A program made the translations under genes and the position numbers. A DNA stretch of 64,000 nucleotides, taken from the NCBI GenBank assembly GCA_034401795.1, contig CM067370.1, positions 59,560,369 to 59,624,368 on the forward strand. The letters run 5' to 3'. The notes beneath the pieces were generated by a model. The model saw only the letters and a program-made list of their open reading frames with translations. It ran no database searches and was not told the DNA's origin. Shown in pieces: positions 1 to 10,889 of this stretch (positions are counted from its first letter, which is position 1; every line of letters starts with the position of its first letter). The stretch comes from Chaetoderma sp. LZ-2023a. Lineage: Eukaryota; Mollusca; Caudofoveata; Chaetodermatida; Chaetodermatidae.

Positions 1-349
1 TCCCTAATTTATGTTTATCAAGTGTTTCATGGTTTTTACTGCATTGTATACTCGGTGTATATGTGTTACCGGTTTTCGTGGTGATATCCCGTTCTCGTGG
101 TAATCAAAATGCATAAGTCATCATTATCATTTCTAACCCTCAATTAATCTAAGAGCCTTTATATCCACTTATTTCTAGAATCAAATCTTTTAGTGCATTT
201 CGTTTTATGTCCCTAAGAAAGTTTGAAAGAAATTCACATATGCATAGGATGGTCGACTGTCTCTCAACCATATATTTAAGGATTTTGTAGAGCGTCTTGA
301 CGAAATCATTAGATGAGCGAATATTGTCTGCCATCCATGCGCAGACGAT
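1..349. other. Unassigned AT-rich sequence at window start
   Basis: No gene, repeat unit or terminal motif is recognised here. It may be the 5' leader of the ancient DIRS-like element suggested downstream, but nothing in the bases shows this directly. Confidence 0.3.
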
Positions 350-1200
350 AGTCGTAAGTCTAGCGGGCGGGCTCGCAAATGGGGGAACCCACTTCCCTCA
401 CGTCAAGACAGGAATTACGTTCTCTGAGATCTAAGTCCAAAGAATCGAAGAAAAAGCCTGCGAAAATGACTTTGTGTAAGTCTCAGGGCAAAGACCACAT
501 AAGCCTTGAAGGGGGAGGGGGGGCATTACTCTCATGCAGTGGTGTCGGTGGCGGAAGTCACTGATAAATCGTCCCATGCCACGGTATCATTTTTCCGTTA
601 TTCCTATTGCCAGTAATGTAAAGAGATCTCTGATCTCTTCGTCCACTCCCATTTTGGCTCATGGCTTGTCCGGGCCTACGGGTGCTATATCCGGTATGTC
701 TTCTGGTTTGACCGGGCATCCAAATTTGAGCTCTGTGATTGCTTCTGGCTTGGCTTGGCATCCGGAGTCTTAAGAACATCTGGCATTTTCGACATCCGGT
801 AGACAGTTTTCCGGTTCAGGTTTTTCCACTTCCGTTTCCGGTAATAGCTCTTCTGTTTCTGGTTTAAGAGGTGCTTTTCCAGGTCTGCTAGACCCCGCTA
901 AGCATCCATCTTCCGCTTCCAGTTTTCTTCTTCCGGTTTGCGTATTTCCAGTTCCTATGCTACTTCTGGTTTTTTACTGTACATCCGGGTCTGTAGGACC
1001 CAATTCAGTTTCTTATTTTTCCATTTCCGGATTAAGTACATCCGGGTTTATGGTTTTCATGGATCTGTCTGGTGTCCCAGGATTAACTTCTGGTTCCGTC
1101 TTCCTGTCTTGGATTTCTGGTGTTAGAGAACTTCCTGGGGTTCCAGGTTTGTTCTTCAGGTCCGGTTTACATGTTCGTTTTCCTAGGATCTAGTCATCAT
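350..1200 (+). pseudogene. Possible ORF1 (gag-like) remnant of an ancient DIRS-like element
   Basis: The stretch is richer in GC than its surroundings and is full of TCCGGT/TTCCGG words, so that conceptual translation in more than one frame is Ser/Gly/Pro rich. The ORF1 proteins of the two younger DIRS copies in this window are likewise rich in Gly, Pro, Ser and Val. A basic Lys/Ser-rich piece starts near 379. Stops and frame changes break it throughout. It lies upstream of, and on the same strand as, recognisable DIRS reverse-transcriptase remnants at 3.76 kb, which is the order expected for ORF1 then RT. The assignment is inferred from position and composition; no specific motif was matched. 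Confidence 0.3.
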
Positions 1201-2139
1201 CTTGCCTAAGAGTTAGTCTTATTTCCGTAATTGCTTTTAAAAAATCGGATCGTTTAATGGCTGAAAATATTCATACCGAGACGTCTTGAAGTCTCTCTTG
1301 AAATTGTAGATATTCAGCATTTATTCTTTTATCAGTGACAATTTTCAACGTATTTAAAGACTTCCGACTGGTTGTCGTATGGGTTTTTTGTTGCAGCTTA
1401 TTTTATATGCACATATCATCATTAATTTTGAATGGTCTCACTCAGCCGAGTCAGTCTGTATTCCACGCATTATCTCTAGATACCTAATTTTCCCTTTCAT
1501 CCAGCTTTAGACGGCCAGGTGTCTTCGGGACATTCAGCCTTTTTTCTTGCTCTTTTTTCCTCTTATATTGGTACATGTAGATTGACATATTTATTTTAAC
1601 CAAAGGGAGTTAATTTGTTGCCCTGATTCTAGCGTAATGCTTAGTCTAAATCTGACAGTCACTGAAAGGAAATAGAGTCAGTAGAGGATACATAGGGAAG
1701 AGAATGGCACCAAGAATAATGACCACAAGAACAAAAAGATGCTAAGAAAGGAGAAATAACCCATAAAGGGAAAAAAGGAAGATGGAATAAAAGCTGAGTT
1801 TTCATCTGTGTTGTCATGGTTTTGGTGAGTCATTTCACCCTGCTTTCATATCGCCTCTGTCTTTTCACCGGTTTTGTAATTTTTCTCTATTATTTTTCAA
1901 ATTCTGTTGTTTTCCCTTTTTATAACGTAGTTTTTTACTCTACTTCTTAGTTTTTATTCTATTTTGGCAGTTGAATTTCATTCTAGGGGCATGATTAGGT
2001 ATGACGTCTCTGTTTTTTAACATTTAAATTGGCTACACCTATCAAGCGAGTCAAAATTAGTAATCTCATTAAGCTTTGTTATGTCAGATTCCAAGAAAGT
2101 CAAAGGTTTGCCATAGTTCTCTTAGCAGGCCCATGTCAT
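1201..2139. other. Unassigned AT-rich spacer
   Basis: No coding frame or repeat structure is recognised. It probably belongs to the ancient DIRS-like element or its flank, because hAT-like insertion at 2140 interrupts it. Confidence 0.3.
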
Positions 2140-3202
2140 TAGTGCTGCGTGATATACCGATACCATATTTATAAACGATGTCCTGCACTGACGGTTTCAT
2201 AACCGATTATAAAAAATAAATATCGAAAAACCGAATATGAACATATTTTCAGTTTTTCGTATCAGGATTGCTAAAAATAAAAGATACTAACGAACATGAA
2301 AAGCGTAATGAATAATAATGGCCATACTTTCCATTAAGCTACATTCGGGGCAACTAATAATTGAATGTGGCCCCAATTGCGCATATTGTGTAACTATGTA
2401 ATTCGCTGTGCGCCGAGAAAAATCAAGCAGCGAATTAATTAAATAAATATCCACTCATCTTTTCTCTGGTAGTCTCAGATAAATTTGCAATATAAAGCAC
2501 AATACTAAGGCGGGAGTTTGTCATTGAAATTTGTATCGGGGGAAACATTTCTAAACAACGGCATCCATTTTATTTACGTCACCGGCTAATTAACATAATG
2601 CAAAGTCGTCCCAAAGCTAAATCGCCCGAATGGATAAAAATCTCGCCAATAAATATAATGCTGAATACATTTTGCTGATTAGGATATAATTTTAAATAAC
2701 ATTATTACTCAAACCGTTTTTAAAACGTTATCTTCTATACACAATATCATATTAACTTATGAAATTCGCGTTCGCAATATTACAGTTAATATTTTCTTCA
2801 AGGCATGATTTCGTCCTCGGGCCGAATTGGAAATGAATGAAGAAAGGGAGATAATTACATCATAATTAATTACAATCACATGATTTACGTCTTTTCGCAA
2901 CCTGTTTTGCTGATTTATGATTAATTTTGACAAAATAAACGATGTTTATTTAACTGCGCGTAATATTTATGGGGTCTAATTAATAATTTCACTCCCGCAA
3001 TGATGGCTATTATACGGTATATTAAGCTTCAAAGGTGTAAAACGTTACGAATGTATCAGGGCGTGAAAATACGTTCTGTTTTCGTGCTATTTTCATCATT
3101 TAAATTTTTTGTTTCATGTCCATAAAACCGATATTCGGTTAAAACCGATATGAAAAGTCATATCGAAACCGATATGGCTCTAAGCCAAACCGCGCAGCCC
3201 TA
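2140..3202. mobile_element. hAT-like non-autonomous transposon, 8-bp target duplication
   Basis: The element starts TAGTGCTGCG and ends CGCAGCCCTA, an imperfect terminal inverted repeat (revcomp of the end is TAGGGCTGCG). It is bounded by a perfect 8-bp direct duplication, CATGTCAT, at 2132-2139 and 3203-3210. The interior is AT-rich with CCGATAT palindromes near both ends and no long frame. An inner segment near 2970-3010 (TTTCACTCCCGCAATGATGG) recurs in the elements at 4453 and ~57.96 kb. Eight-base duplication and TAG/CAG-type ends fit the hAT superfamily; no transposase is present, so the superfamily is an inference. Confidence 0.8.
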
Positions 3203-3759
3203 CATGTCATGCATTCGATTAGTAGAATCGTGATGATGTCATCACAAGTAAATTTCCATTAGTTCCCTGGAGAGACGCCATTTCTGGAGGGACTAATTTA
3301 ACATTTTGAGCGGTGGTTTGGGAAGCCCTAATTTCATTTTCCTTAAATTTAGTCACGATTTGATGTTTTCGAATTCCAGACTGGATTATTGCAGATTCTC
3401 AGGTACAGGATTTGGCTATATCTTGATTCTAACCCCTCCCATAGGCTTACTATGGGTTTTCGGTTTGCCACGATATCTGGTTAAATCTCTATAAATAAAA
3501 GTATCTATAAGATTTTCAGTGTCTTCAGCATTTTAATAAATAAGGCTATACTTATATGATACTTTTTTCTCCATTCAAACTAAGTGGTAAAATTAGAATA
3601 ACCAAAATAAACACCACTTTTCGTGAGGCCTAAGCATCAGGATATAGGCCAGGATTTTATGGTTGTAGCATCATGGCATATGTAAACTATGTTTTTCTAT
3701 GAGCAGTCGTCTTTAGCATATAGTAAGTTTACCCCATCTTAAGGGCGACCCTTATCAAA
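3203..3759. other. Unassigned spacer after the hAT-like insertion
   Basis: No gene or motif recognised. It likely continues the ancient DIRS-like element between ORF1 and the RT remnant. Confidence 0.3.
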
Positions 3760-4290
3760 AGGGCCAGATGTTCTTGGATCTAGACCCTTTCTCTGCAGTC
3801 TCTTCTCCCAAATGGTCTTCTGTTCCTTCCAATCAGAAGCTATTAGCATTAGAGGGGTTGTTGGTTTTTATGATTGTCAAGGAGTCTATAGAAGAGGCTC
3901 TACCTTGGAAAGTAGACCCAGGCTTCTGTTCAACGATCTTCAAAGTTTTTCATTCTTATAAGGCTGGCATCCTTTTATCTTACTGAAGAAGTTATATCTT
4001 CTTTCTGTATCTCATAAATTCAGGATGGAGTCCTCCCCTATCGCTAGTTTATTTTTCAGGCATGTTATCCTTTTCTATCGATCGTTAGGATGCCTATTTT
4101 GTGTGCCTTTTTTTACATTTCCTTCTGAAGGTATATGAGTTTTGCTTTCAAGGATAGAGTATCGCAGTTTGAGCAATGTCCTTCGATCTGACCTTGACGC
4201 GTTTCTTTCTCACATCTGGTCTCAGCCGTGGCAGGTGTCTTGCGCCGTCGTTTTATTCTTCAGTCTTTATAGACGTTCGGTTAATAAAAG
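3760..4290 (+). pseudogene. Ancient DIRS-like reverse transcriptase, N-terminal remnant
   Basis: Translation around 3768-3986 aligns with the start of the RT ORF of the younger DIRS copies. The frame reading LLALEGLLVF...PGFCSTIFKV matches KLEAVQKEVSGLLLKG...PGFYSNMFLVPK, followed by a GWRP-like position. Near 4075-4150 the words SIDR.DAYF and FAFKDRV match SIDLKDAYF (the RT motif A region) and FAFQNQV of the young copies. Several frameshifts and stops separate these pieces. The match then breaks at about 4.29-4.32 kb where an AT-rich insertion block begins, and resumes at ~10.9 kb. The homology call rests on residue-by-residue comparison with copies A and B in the same window. Confidence 0.65.
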
Positions 4291-4452
4291 CTAGATTTTA
4301 TAATCGTAGGTCCAAAAGTATAAAACGGGGTAACGTGATTTGTTTCTAGAAAAAGTTGAAATAAATGATACAAAAATAACACGAAATTAGAACACATTTT
4401 CATGCGAGAAATTCTTACCATCCTACGTCTATGCTTAATGTATACCTTATAT

Positions 4453-5757
4453 TAGGCTTGCACGATATTGTCCTAGGCGGTATCGCGATATATCGTGGTG
4501 AAAAAATCGCGATATTTCGATATATCATGCATCCTATTTTAAGGTATATGAATTCATGGGGTGAATTGGTCTTGGGTTGAGTTGGACTGCATGGTGTGGG
4601 TTATGTAGCCGTATCGGTTTTGCTCCGAGTTTTCATATCAGATTTAGCCGGATGACTTCTAATTGGTAAGTTTAAAAAAACCTTGAAATCCAGTCGCCAA
4701 GATGCTTAAACTAAGACCGATCGTTAATAACACGAAAATAGGACACAATTAATAATTTCTTGTCGCCTTACCCATTGGCTTAATGCAATCCATCATTGCG
4801 GGAGTAAAATTATTATATTGGACAACCTAAATATTGTGTACTCTGTTAAAATCATCGTTTATTACATGAAAATGAATCCAAAAATTTGGCATTTCATCTC
4901 GTCTTTGTAAAAATATACAAATCACGTGATATTAGGAATGTACTTTAGATCCATAGACATCTAATGTTTAGATCTGCTCCGAATTTACCGAGTACCCGGT
5001 TAATAATAATAGTTAGCCTTCAGAAACATCTCGGATAGTTCACCTTGCTCGCTAAAGCGTGTATATCATCTCATTTAGCTATCACATTTGTGAACACACC
5101 ACCCTCATCTCCAAAACCAGGAGAGCGAGCAATATCACAGGATTTATATATTTTACTAATAATAGTTAGCCTTCAGAAACATCTAGGACTAGGATAGTTC
5201 GCCATGCTTGCTAAAGCGTGTATACTATCTCATTTAGCTATCACATTTGTGAACGCACCACCTCTCGCCTCCAAAAACAGGAGAGCAAGCAATATCACGT
5301 GATTTAGTTATTCCCGTGACGTCATTTAATGTCAGATTTTGGATTGATTTTGATTTTATAAACCATGCTTATTACAAAACAGGCAATATTTATAGCTTCC
5401 CACGTAATAATTTCACTCCACGATCATGGTTTTGAGGTATACAGTAAGGCAGCAAGAAATTATACCGGTAAATTGCGTTGAATTTTCGTATTATTGTCGT
5501 CTTTTAAAGTAATTTTAGAGAATGAACTTCAACTTTTGTTACCTATTCCTAGTATAATCCCACCCCTTTCTCAGAGATGTTGGTTTGGAAATAAATTGAA
5601 CAGCTTGCCGTAATAGACACCTATGCTACAAATAGACAGAATATGGCATGACAGTAAAATTTTGGCGATATTCCGATTTTTTTTAAAATCACATAAAAAA
5701 TCGTGGCTGAAAAAAAAATCACGATTTTCGATAATATCAGATAATCGTGCAAGCCTA
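4453..5757. mobile_element. hAT-like non-autonomous transposon, 8-bp target duplication
   Basis: Starts TAGGCTTGCACGATAT and ends ATCGTGCAAGCCTA, a good inverted repeat. A perfect 8-bp duplication CCTTATAT sits at 4445-4452 and 5758-5765. Internally there are inverted copies of a CATNNTGCGGGAGTGAAATT-like segment (4798 and 5400) and a direct duplication of about 130 bp (5003-5140 and 5156-5300, sharing TAATAGTTAGCCTTCAGAAA). There is no transposase frame. It sits inside an older shell whose own copy of the GCGGGAGTGAAATTATTAAT segment follows at 5769. Confidence 0.8.
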
Positions 5758-6693
5758 CCTTATATCCATCATTGCGGGAGTGAAATTATTAATTGGGACC
5801 GCCTAAATATTGCATATAATTCTTCAAAAACTTGGTAGCGCTTATTATTCCTGACGCGAACTTGTGTGTAAGTTTGAGTCTGGATGCCAAAACACAGTTT
5901 GGGCCTTCCTTTTATACTTTTCCCAATGTGGCTACATGAGGGGGGGGGGGGTGAACGGAATTGGTTTTGTAGCCGGAATAGACAATTTGTAGCCGGAATA
6001 CAGCTTTTGTGTAGCCGGGATGCTAAAGTTGTAGCCGGGATGAGGTGTATCTGTAGCCGGATTTGCTATATGTGTAGCCGGTGGCAAAGACTAGTGTAGC
6101 CAGGAAAAGATAGAAACTGATTGTGTAGCCGGTTTGCTTTATAGTGTAGCCGGCAAAGAGTTTGCTGTGTTATGTGTAGCCGGAAGACAAGTGTGTAGCC
6201 AGTGAAAGAATGATTGTGTGTAGCCGGTGTGCTACTAATGGCGGCTGGTGAATGGGTAGCCGGGATGTCTATTTACAGGGTTCGTACGCATGTATGGAAG
6301 TCTGGAAAAAGTATGGAAAATTAGGAAAGCCTTTTCCAGGGCTGGAAAAAGTATGGAAATTTTGGGCCAACTGGTATGGAAAATGTATGGAAAATTAAAA
6401 TATCGGCAAGCCTAATTTTTCCGACCGCAATCTTTTTGTTTACGAACGAAATCTCACGTTTCCGCCAATCTTGCCAGAATCTAATTCGATTGGGTCCCGG
6501 TCTCGTCTTGCAATAGAAAACCGCCTATTACCGGGAACATCTCGCGGTTGTTGAGCAATACCGGTTCTGAATATGTTCAAGTACAACGCAATAAAAATGA
6601 GTGAATCGGCAGTCGTCTATCAAATAGTACAGTGTTAGAAGCCGAAACAATGAAATAATTTGCGAGATTGCCGTTTTTTGTGATACAGTAAAG

Positions 6694-6810
6694 ATGGGAA
6701 AGTGCAAATATGCTAGTGTTTGGGAAACTAATGATAAATATAAGGATTGGATTTTACCGGACAACACGTCAAACTCGCCACATGCCGGGGAAAAAACCAT
6801 GAGACACTGA
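6694..6810 (+). pseudogene. Short BED/hAT-type N-terminal fragment (38 codons)
   Basis: An ATG at 6694 opens 38 codons ending in TGA at 6808. The residues MGKCKYASVW then W..NDKYKDWILPD resemble the W...Y..WL start of BED-type or hAT-associated proteins, in which a zinc-binding cysteine pair usually follows. That pair is not reached before the stop. It may be a first exon or a truncated transposase start within the 2.4 kb transposon. The family resemblance is a recollection of pattern, not a search result. Confidence 0.35.
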
Positions 6811-7346
6811 CAGAAGTTCGTCTAAAGCCAGCGCCGAAAGTTACAGATTTCTCTGATTCAAGGTAAGAATATTTTACATTTTCACATTGATAGTACCAGA
6901 ATCATTTAGAAGCTTAGCAATTTTATATCGCCCAACGCTAGATGATCCCAACTTTTCCCTCGTATTGTGAGGCCTCTTGTGTTGGCTCGTCATCGAGTGA
7001 AAATAATGAATTCCTGTTACTATGGCGATCATTTAGAAGTGTGGCAATTTTATATCACCCATTGTTAGATGATCGCAACTTTGCGCTGAGTCACGGTAAA
7101 ATATTATTGACTGTCCGACTGCTCTTCGTATCATGAGGCCTCTTATGTTGCCGCATTATCAAGTGAAAATAATGAGGATTCCTCCTGTTGCTATGGCGAT
7201 ATGATCAGCTATGGTAAATTTAAATTAAATTAATGTATGTGTATATGTGCAGGGTTTAACTTGTTATCTAACGGTGGGGGTGGTGGGGTGGGGTGGCCCT
7301 CAACAAATAAATGTGGGTGTCTCAAGATCAACTTTGCATGATAGCT

Positions 7347-7425
7347 GTTGAATATTTTGAAAATAATTTGACTGGAAACTATTGCTGCAACAGTTTCCAG
7401 TCAAATTATTTTCAAAATATTCAAC
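7347..7425. repeat. Long perfect-arm hairpin, copy 1
   Basis: Arms starting GTTGAATATTTTGAAAATAA and its reverse complement (about 34 bp each, including the AATTTGACTGGAAACT tail) flank a short ATTGCTGCA loop. The same hairpin recurs at 7696 and 8309. Confidence 0.85.
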
Positions 7426-7695
7426 AAAAATGTGCTGCAGTGATGAAATTCATATCTGGTTTGCATCCTGAAAAACACTGAGCCACTCCTAGACAATATA
7501 CGGTTCCCAGAGCCACTCATAGACAATATACTGTTCCCAATCTAAATTTTGGGGATAAAAACCCTCAAAAAGTCCCTTTATAAATAGAAATCCTGTGTAT
7601 GTGTGACACACTGTGTGTGTATGTTGATATTTCTGGCTATATTAGATTAAGATAGCTCCTATGATCTTTTAATAGTGTGTTTTGATAGGATAGCT

Positions 7696-7784
7696 GTTGA
7701 ATATTTTGAAAATAATTTGACTGGAAACTATTGCTGCTTAAAGCAGCAACAGTTGCCAGTCAAATTATTTTCAAAATATTCAAC
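7696..7784. repeat. Long hairpin, copy 2
   Basis: Same arms as copy 1, with an enlarged loop ATTGCTGCTTAAAGCAGCAA that is itself self-complementary. One arm base differs (GTTGCC versus GTTTCC). It belongs to the first unit of the ~600-bp tandem duplication. Confidence 0.85.
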
Positions 7785-8308
7785 AAAAAATGTGCTGCTG
7801 TAATGAAATTCATATCTGTGTGTGCGTGCGCTCTGCTTTGACATTCTTGTGACAATTATTTATATATGCAGTTTGTTATTGTCCTCGGGTTTTCCACTAC
7901 TGCGGTTGCTTCAGTTCCACAGGCAAAAGTGCACACGCTGTGTTTTGATTTTCTTGTTTTATAAAGTTTAATAAAGTTTATATATGATGAACTTAGTAAC
8001 TGTGTTTGTTTTTTGTCAGATTGAAAGTCCCAAAATGAGGTCTGGAAAATTTGAAATTGAGTCTGGAAAAAGTCTGGAAACGGTATAGAATTTAATTCTG
8101 CTGAAGGTGTATGAACCCTGCTCATAGATAATATACTGTTCCCAATCTAGATTTTGTGGCTATATACCCTCAAAAAGTCCCTTTATAATGAGAAATCCTG
8201 TGTATGTGTGACACACTGTGTGTGTTTGTGTGTATGTTGATATTTCTGGCTATATTAGATTAAGATAACTCCTATGATCTTTTAATAGTGTGTTTTGATA
8301 GGATAGCT

Positions 8309-8397
8309 GTTGAATATTTTGAAAATAATTTGACTGGAAACTATTGCTGCTTAAAGCAGCAACAGTTTACAGTCAAATTATTTTCAAAATATTCAAC
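8309..8397. repeat. Long hairpin, copy 3
   Basis: Same hairpin as copy 2, in the second unit of the tandem duplication. One arm base again differs (GTTTAC), at a neighbouring position to the copy 2 change. Confidence 0.85.
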
Positions 8398-9027
8398 AAA
8401 AAATGTGCTGCTGTAATGAAATTCATATCTGTGTGTGCACGCACTGTGCTTTGACATTCTTGTGACAATTATTTATATATGCAGTTTGTTATTGTCCTCG
8501 GGTCTTCCACTACTGCGGTTGCTTCAGTTCCACAGGCAAAAGTGTGCACGCTGTGTTTTGATATTCTTGTTTAATAAAGTTTATATATGATGAACTTAGT
8601 AACTGTGTTTGTTTTTTGTCTGATTGAAAGTCCCAAAATGAGGTCTGGAAAATTTGAAATTGAGTCTGGAAAAGGTATAGAATTTAATTCTGCTGAAGGT
8701 GTATGAACCCTGTATTTAGGCAGTGGAAAATGGCAAAAGGGTGTTTTTTGTCATTTTTCCGAGGACAATCGGTCACTGTGTGGGTTAAAAAAGTATAGAA
8801 GGATGTAGATTGGCATTGAATGTCAAATTTGATATTCATTCCAGTGTGATCCTGACTCATGGCGTTTCATGCCAAGTTTGGCTATACTCATCAGAGGAAG
8901 ACATTGGGTGTATGAAGGGCGTTGGTGTAGTACGTCATACATGTTTGTTACGTAACTCACGTGTGACGTCATGTTATGGCGTCATAAGCGTGACCAAGGT
9001 AGGGAGTCTTGGTAACCGTATTGTAAT

Positions 9028-10030
9028 TAGATGTTTTATTACCAGAGGTAGAGTGAGATTACCAATCAAGGTCATGGTGTGGCTTCACAATGGTTTCTGT
9101 GAATCCCGCTGGGTTGATGGAAGACGTGCTTGCTGATTCCATACTGTTGATTCTTGGAAAGAATCACGCTAAACTTCTTTGAAATGATATAATTCTTCAA
9201 AAACTTGGTGGCGCTTATTGTTCCTGACACGAACTTGTGTGTAAATTTTAGTCTGGATGCCAAAACACAGTTTGGGCCTTCCTTTTATACTTTTCCCAAT
9301 GCGGCTACATGAGGGGGTGACCGGAATTGGTTTTGTAGCCGGAATAGACAATTTGTAACCGGAATACAGCTTTTGTGTGGCCGGGATGCTAAAGTTGTAG
9401 CCTGGATGAGATGTATTTGTAGCCGGATTTGCTATGTGTAGCCGGTGGCAAAGACTAGTGTAGCCAGGAAAAGATAGAAACTGATTGTGTAGCCGGTTTG
9501 CTTTATAGTGTAGCCGGCAAAGAGTTTGCTGTGCTATGTGTAGCCTGAAGACAAGTGTGTAGCCGGTGAAAGAATGATTGTGTGTGGCCGGTGTGCTACT
9601 AATGGCGGCTGGTGAATGGGTAGCCGGGATGTCTATTTAGGCAGTGGAAAATGGCAAAAGGGTGTTTTTTGTAATTTTTCTGAGGACAATCGGTCACTGT
9701 GTGGGTTAAAAAAGTATAGAAGGATGTAGATTGGCATTGAATGTCAATAAGCGCTACCAAGTTTTTGAAGAATTATATCATTTCAAAGAAGTTTAACGTG
9801 ATTCTTTCCAAGAATCAACAGTATGGAATCAGCAAGCACATCTTCCATCAACCCAGCGGGATTCACAGAAACCATTGTGAAGCCACGCCACGAACCTGAC
9901 AGCACGGAAGCAACTGCTTTCCGCAAGGATCGTGAAGAATTCTGGATCCATCAATCACATTGCATGTATCCTATAGGCATCAATCACGCTGATTGGTAAT
10001 CTCACTCTACCTCTGGTAGTAAAACATCTA
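9028..10030. mobile_element. Foldback element carrying TGTAGCCGG array copy 2
   Basis: Long imperfect inverted arms: 9028-9215 (TAGATGTTTTATTACCAGAG ... CTTGGTGGCGCTTATTG) is the reverse complement of 9750-10030. The right arm carries about 95 extra bases at ~9898-9992. Between the arms are about 12 TGTAGCCGG-type motifs (9347-9630) and the GGCAAAAGGGTGTTTTTTGT segment. Flanking target duplication is not certain. No protein is encoded; short frames in the arms are by-products of the inverted repeat. Confidence 0.65.
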
Positions 10031-10880
10031 AATATTGCGCATAGTTTAATAAGCATTATTTATTTCATAAAAATTTGATATAAAATGTCGCCGAGAAAAA
10101 ATATAAATTACGTGATGTACCAGTTCCGCTTATAGCCTCCCTTTGTAGGATGAGTTTAGGTCATTACCAGAGGGACATATTGCGCAATCCACATACATAG
10201 GACGGTAGCTTTGAGTAGGTATGAGTGTAACAGCGTAAACTCGTCCTATAGTGCAGTTTATAGTTGCTTTCAGAATGTACGAGTTACATTTAAGAGTAAT
10301 CAACAGAACGCACAGTTCAAAATAAAACAATCTGGAATGCTGTTGCTTTATTTTCTTTAATTAGACATGACAACCGAATCAAAAAGGAAAAATTATTGCA
10401 CCACCTGAAATTGCTAACTCTAGAATTAAAAAAGAAGTATGTTCACTGATTGCCTAACTCTCTGCACCTAAGTATATACTTGGCATTTCACGACAGACTC
10501 AGGGTCTGCAGCAAAAGAAAAAAAACTATATGGCGATTCGACGGAGTAACAAGCTGGTGTTCTCAATGACAAAGGCGTTACTTTGCTATTGTTAGCTTGT
10601 TTATCGTAGCGCTTTGTGTTGTGATTTTCAATTTTTCGACACGTGCATGGGGGGGGGGGGGGGTGGTGATATAAACACAATGAGCACAGGCGTGAATCGA
10701 TTATAATTGTACTCGTGTACTGATAAAATACGGCGGAAAAGTACACACTTCAGATTTTAAACATAAACAAGCATGAAATTTTTGACAATTTTCCCTCAAT
10801 TACATCGTAAAAATTGCGATTTTTAAAATAAATCAAACTTAACGATTAAATCGAAAACTCCCGCAAGCCTACTTTTAAGA
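10031..10880. repeat. AT-rich shell of an outer insertion
   Basis: Begins AATATTGCGCAT, similar to the CCTAAATATTGCATAT segment of the hAT-like family, and ends CCCGCAAGCCTA, which resembles the right end of the element at 4453-5757. It probably forms the right side of the insertion that split the ancient DIRS RT. A matching left end was not found. It includes a 13-base poly-G run near 10651. Confidence 0.45.
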
Positions 10881-10889
10881 TTTATTCCA

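Larger units (their letters stand above)
7500..8708. repeat. Tandem duplication of ~600 bp inside the 2.4 kb transposon
   Basis: Two near-identical units run from AATATACTGTTCCCAATCTA (7516 and 8129) to GGTGTATGAACCCTG (about 8105 and 8712). Both contain the long hairpin, the GTGACACACTGTGTGTG stretch and the repeated TCTGGAAAA words. Unit 2 lacks a few short segments such as one copy of AATAAAGTTT. The first unit also contains the terminal sequence GAACCCTG, so an internal copy of the transposon end is present near 8120. Confidence 0.75.
6276..8712 (+). mobile_element. 2.4 kb DNA transposon with CAGGGTTC ends and 6-bp target duplication
   Basis: Starts CAGGGTTCGTACGC; the end reads GTATGAACCCTG, so the inverted repeat is CAGGGTTCRTAC. 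TATTTA is duplicated at 6270-6275 and 8713-8718. The related uninterrupted sequence near 9629 (GTCTATTTAGGCAG) shows the empty site. Inside lie a short N-terminal transposase-like frame at 6694, three long hairpins, and a tandem duplication (~7.50-8.10 and ~8.12-8.70 kb). Superfamily is uncertain: CAG-type ends suggest hAT, while a 6-base duplication is also reported for other superfamilies. Confidence 0.8.
5812..8830 (+). mobile_element. TGTAGCCGG-array element, copy 1 (split by an insertion)
   Basis: 5812-6275 and 8713-8830 are the two halves of a sequence found uninterrupted at about 9187-9745. The left half begins with CTTCAAAAACTTGGTAGCGC and then carries about 13 copies of TGTAGCCGG or one-base variants at irregular 16-30 base spacing (5966-6262). 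The right half contains the GGCAAAAGGGTGTTTTTTGT and ACAATCGGTCACTGTGTGGG segments. The 2437-bp insertion at 6276-8712 separates them. The motif is not in a constant reading frame, so it is not a protein repeat. Confidence 0.7.

Noticed and set aside
5966..6262. CRISPR-like array (TGTAGCCGG repeats)
   Set aside because: The repeat is only 9 bases, spacing is irregular, and the DNA is animal nuclear sequence with introns and DIRS/Tc1 elements.
8810..9136. 108-codon + strand open frame
   Set aside because: Its second half lies within the left arm of the foldback element and the related copies do not keep it open; no recognisable domain.
10468..10746. 92-codon - strand frame
   Set aside because: Passes through a poly-G run within AT-rich transposon shell; no homologue pattern.
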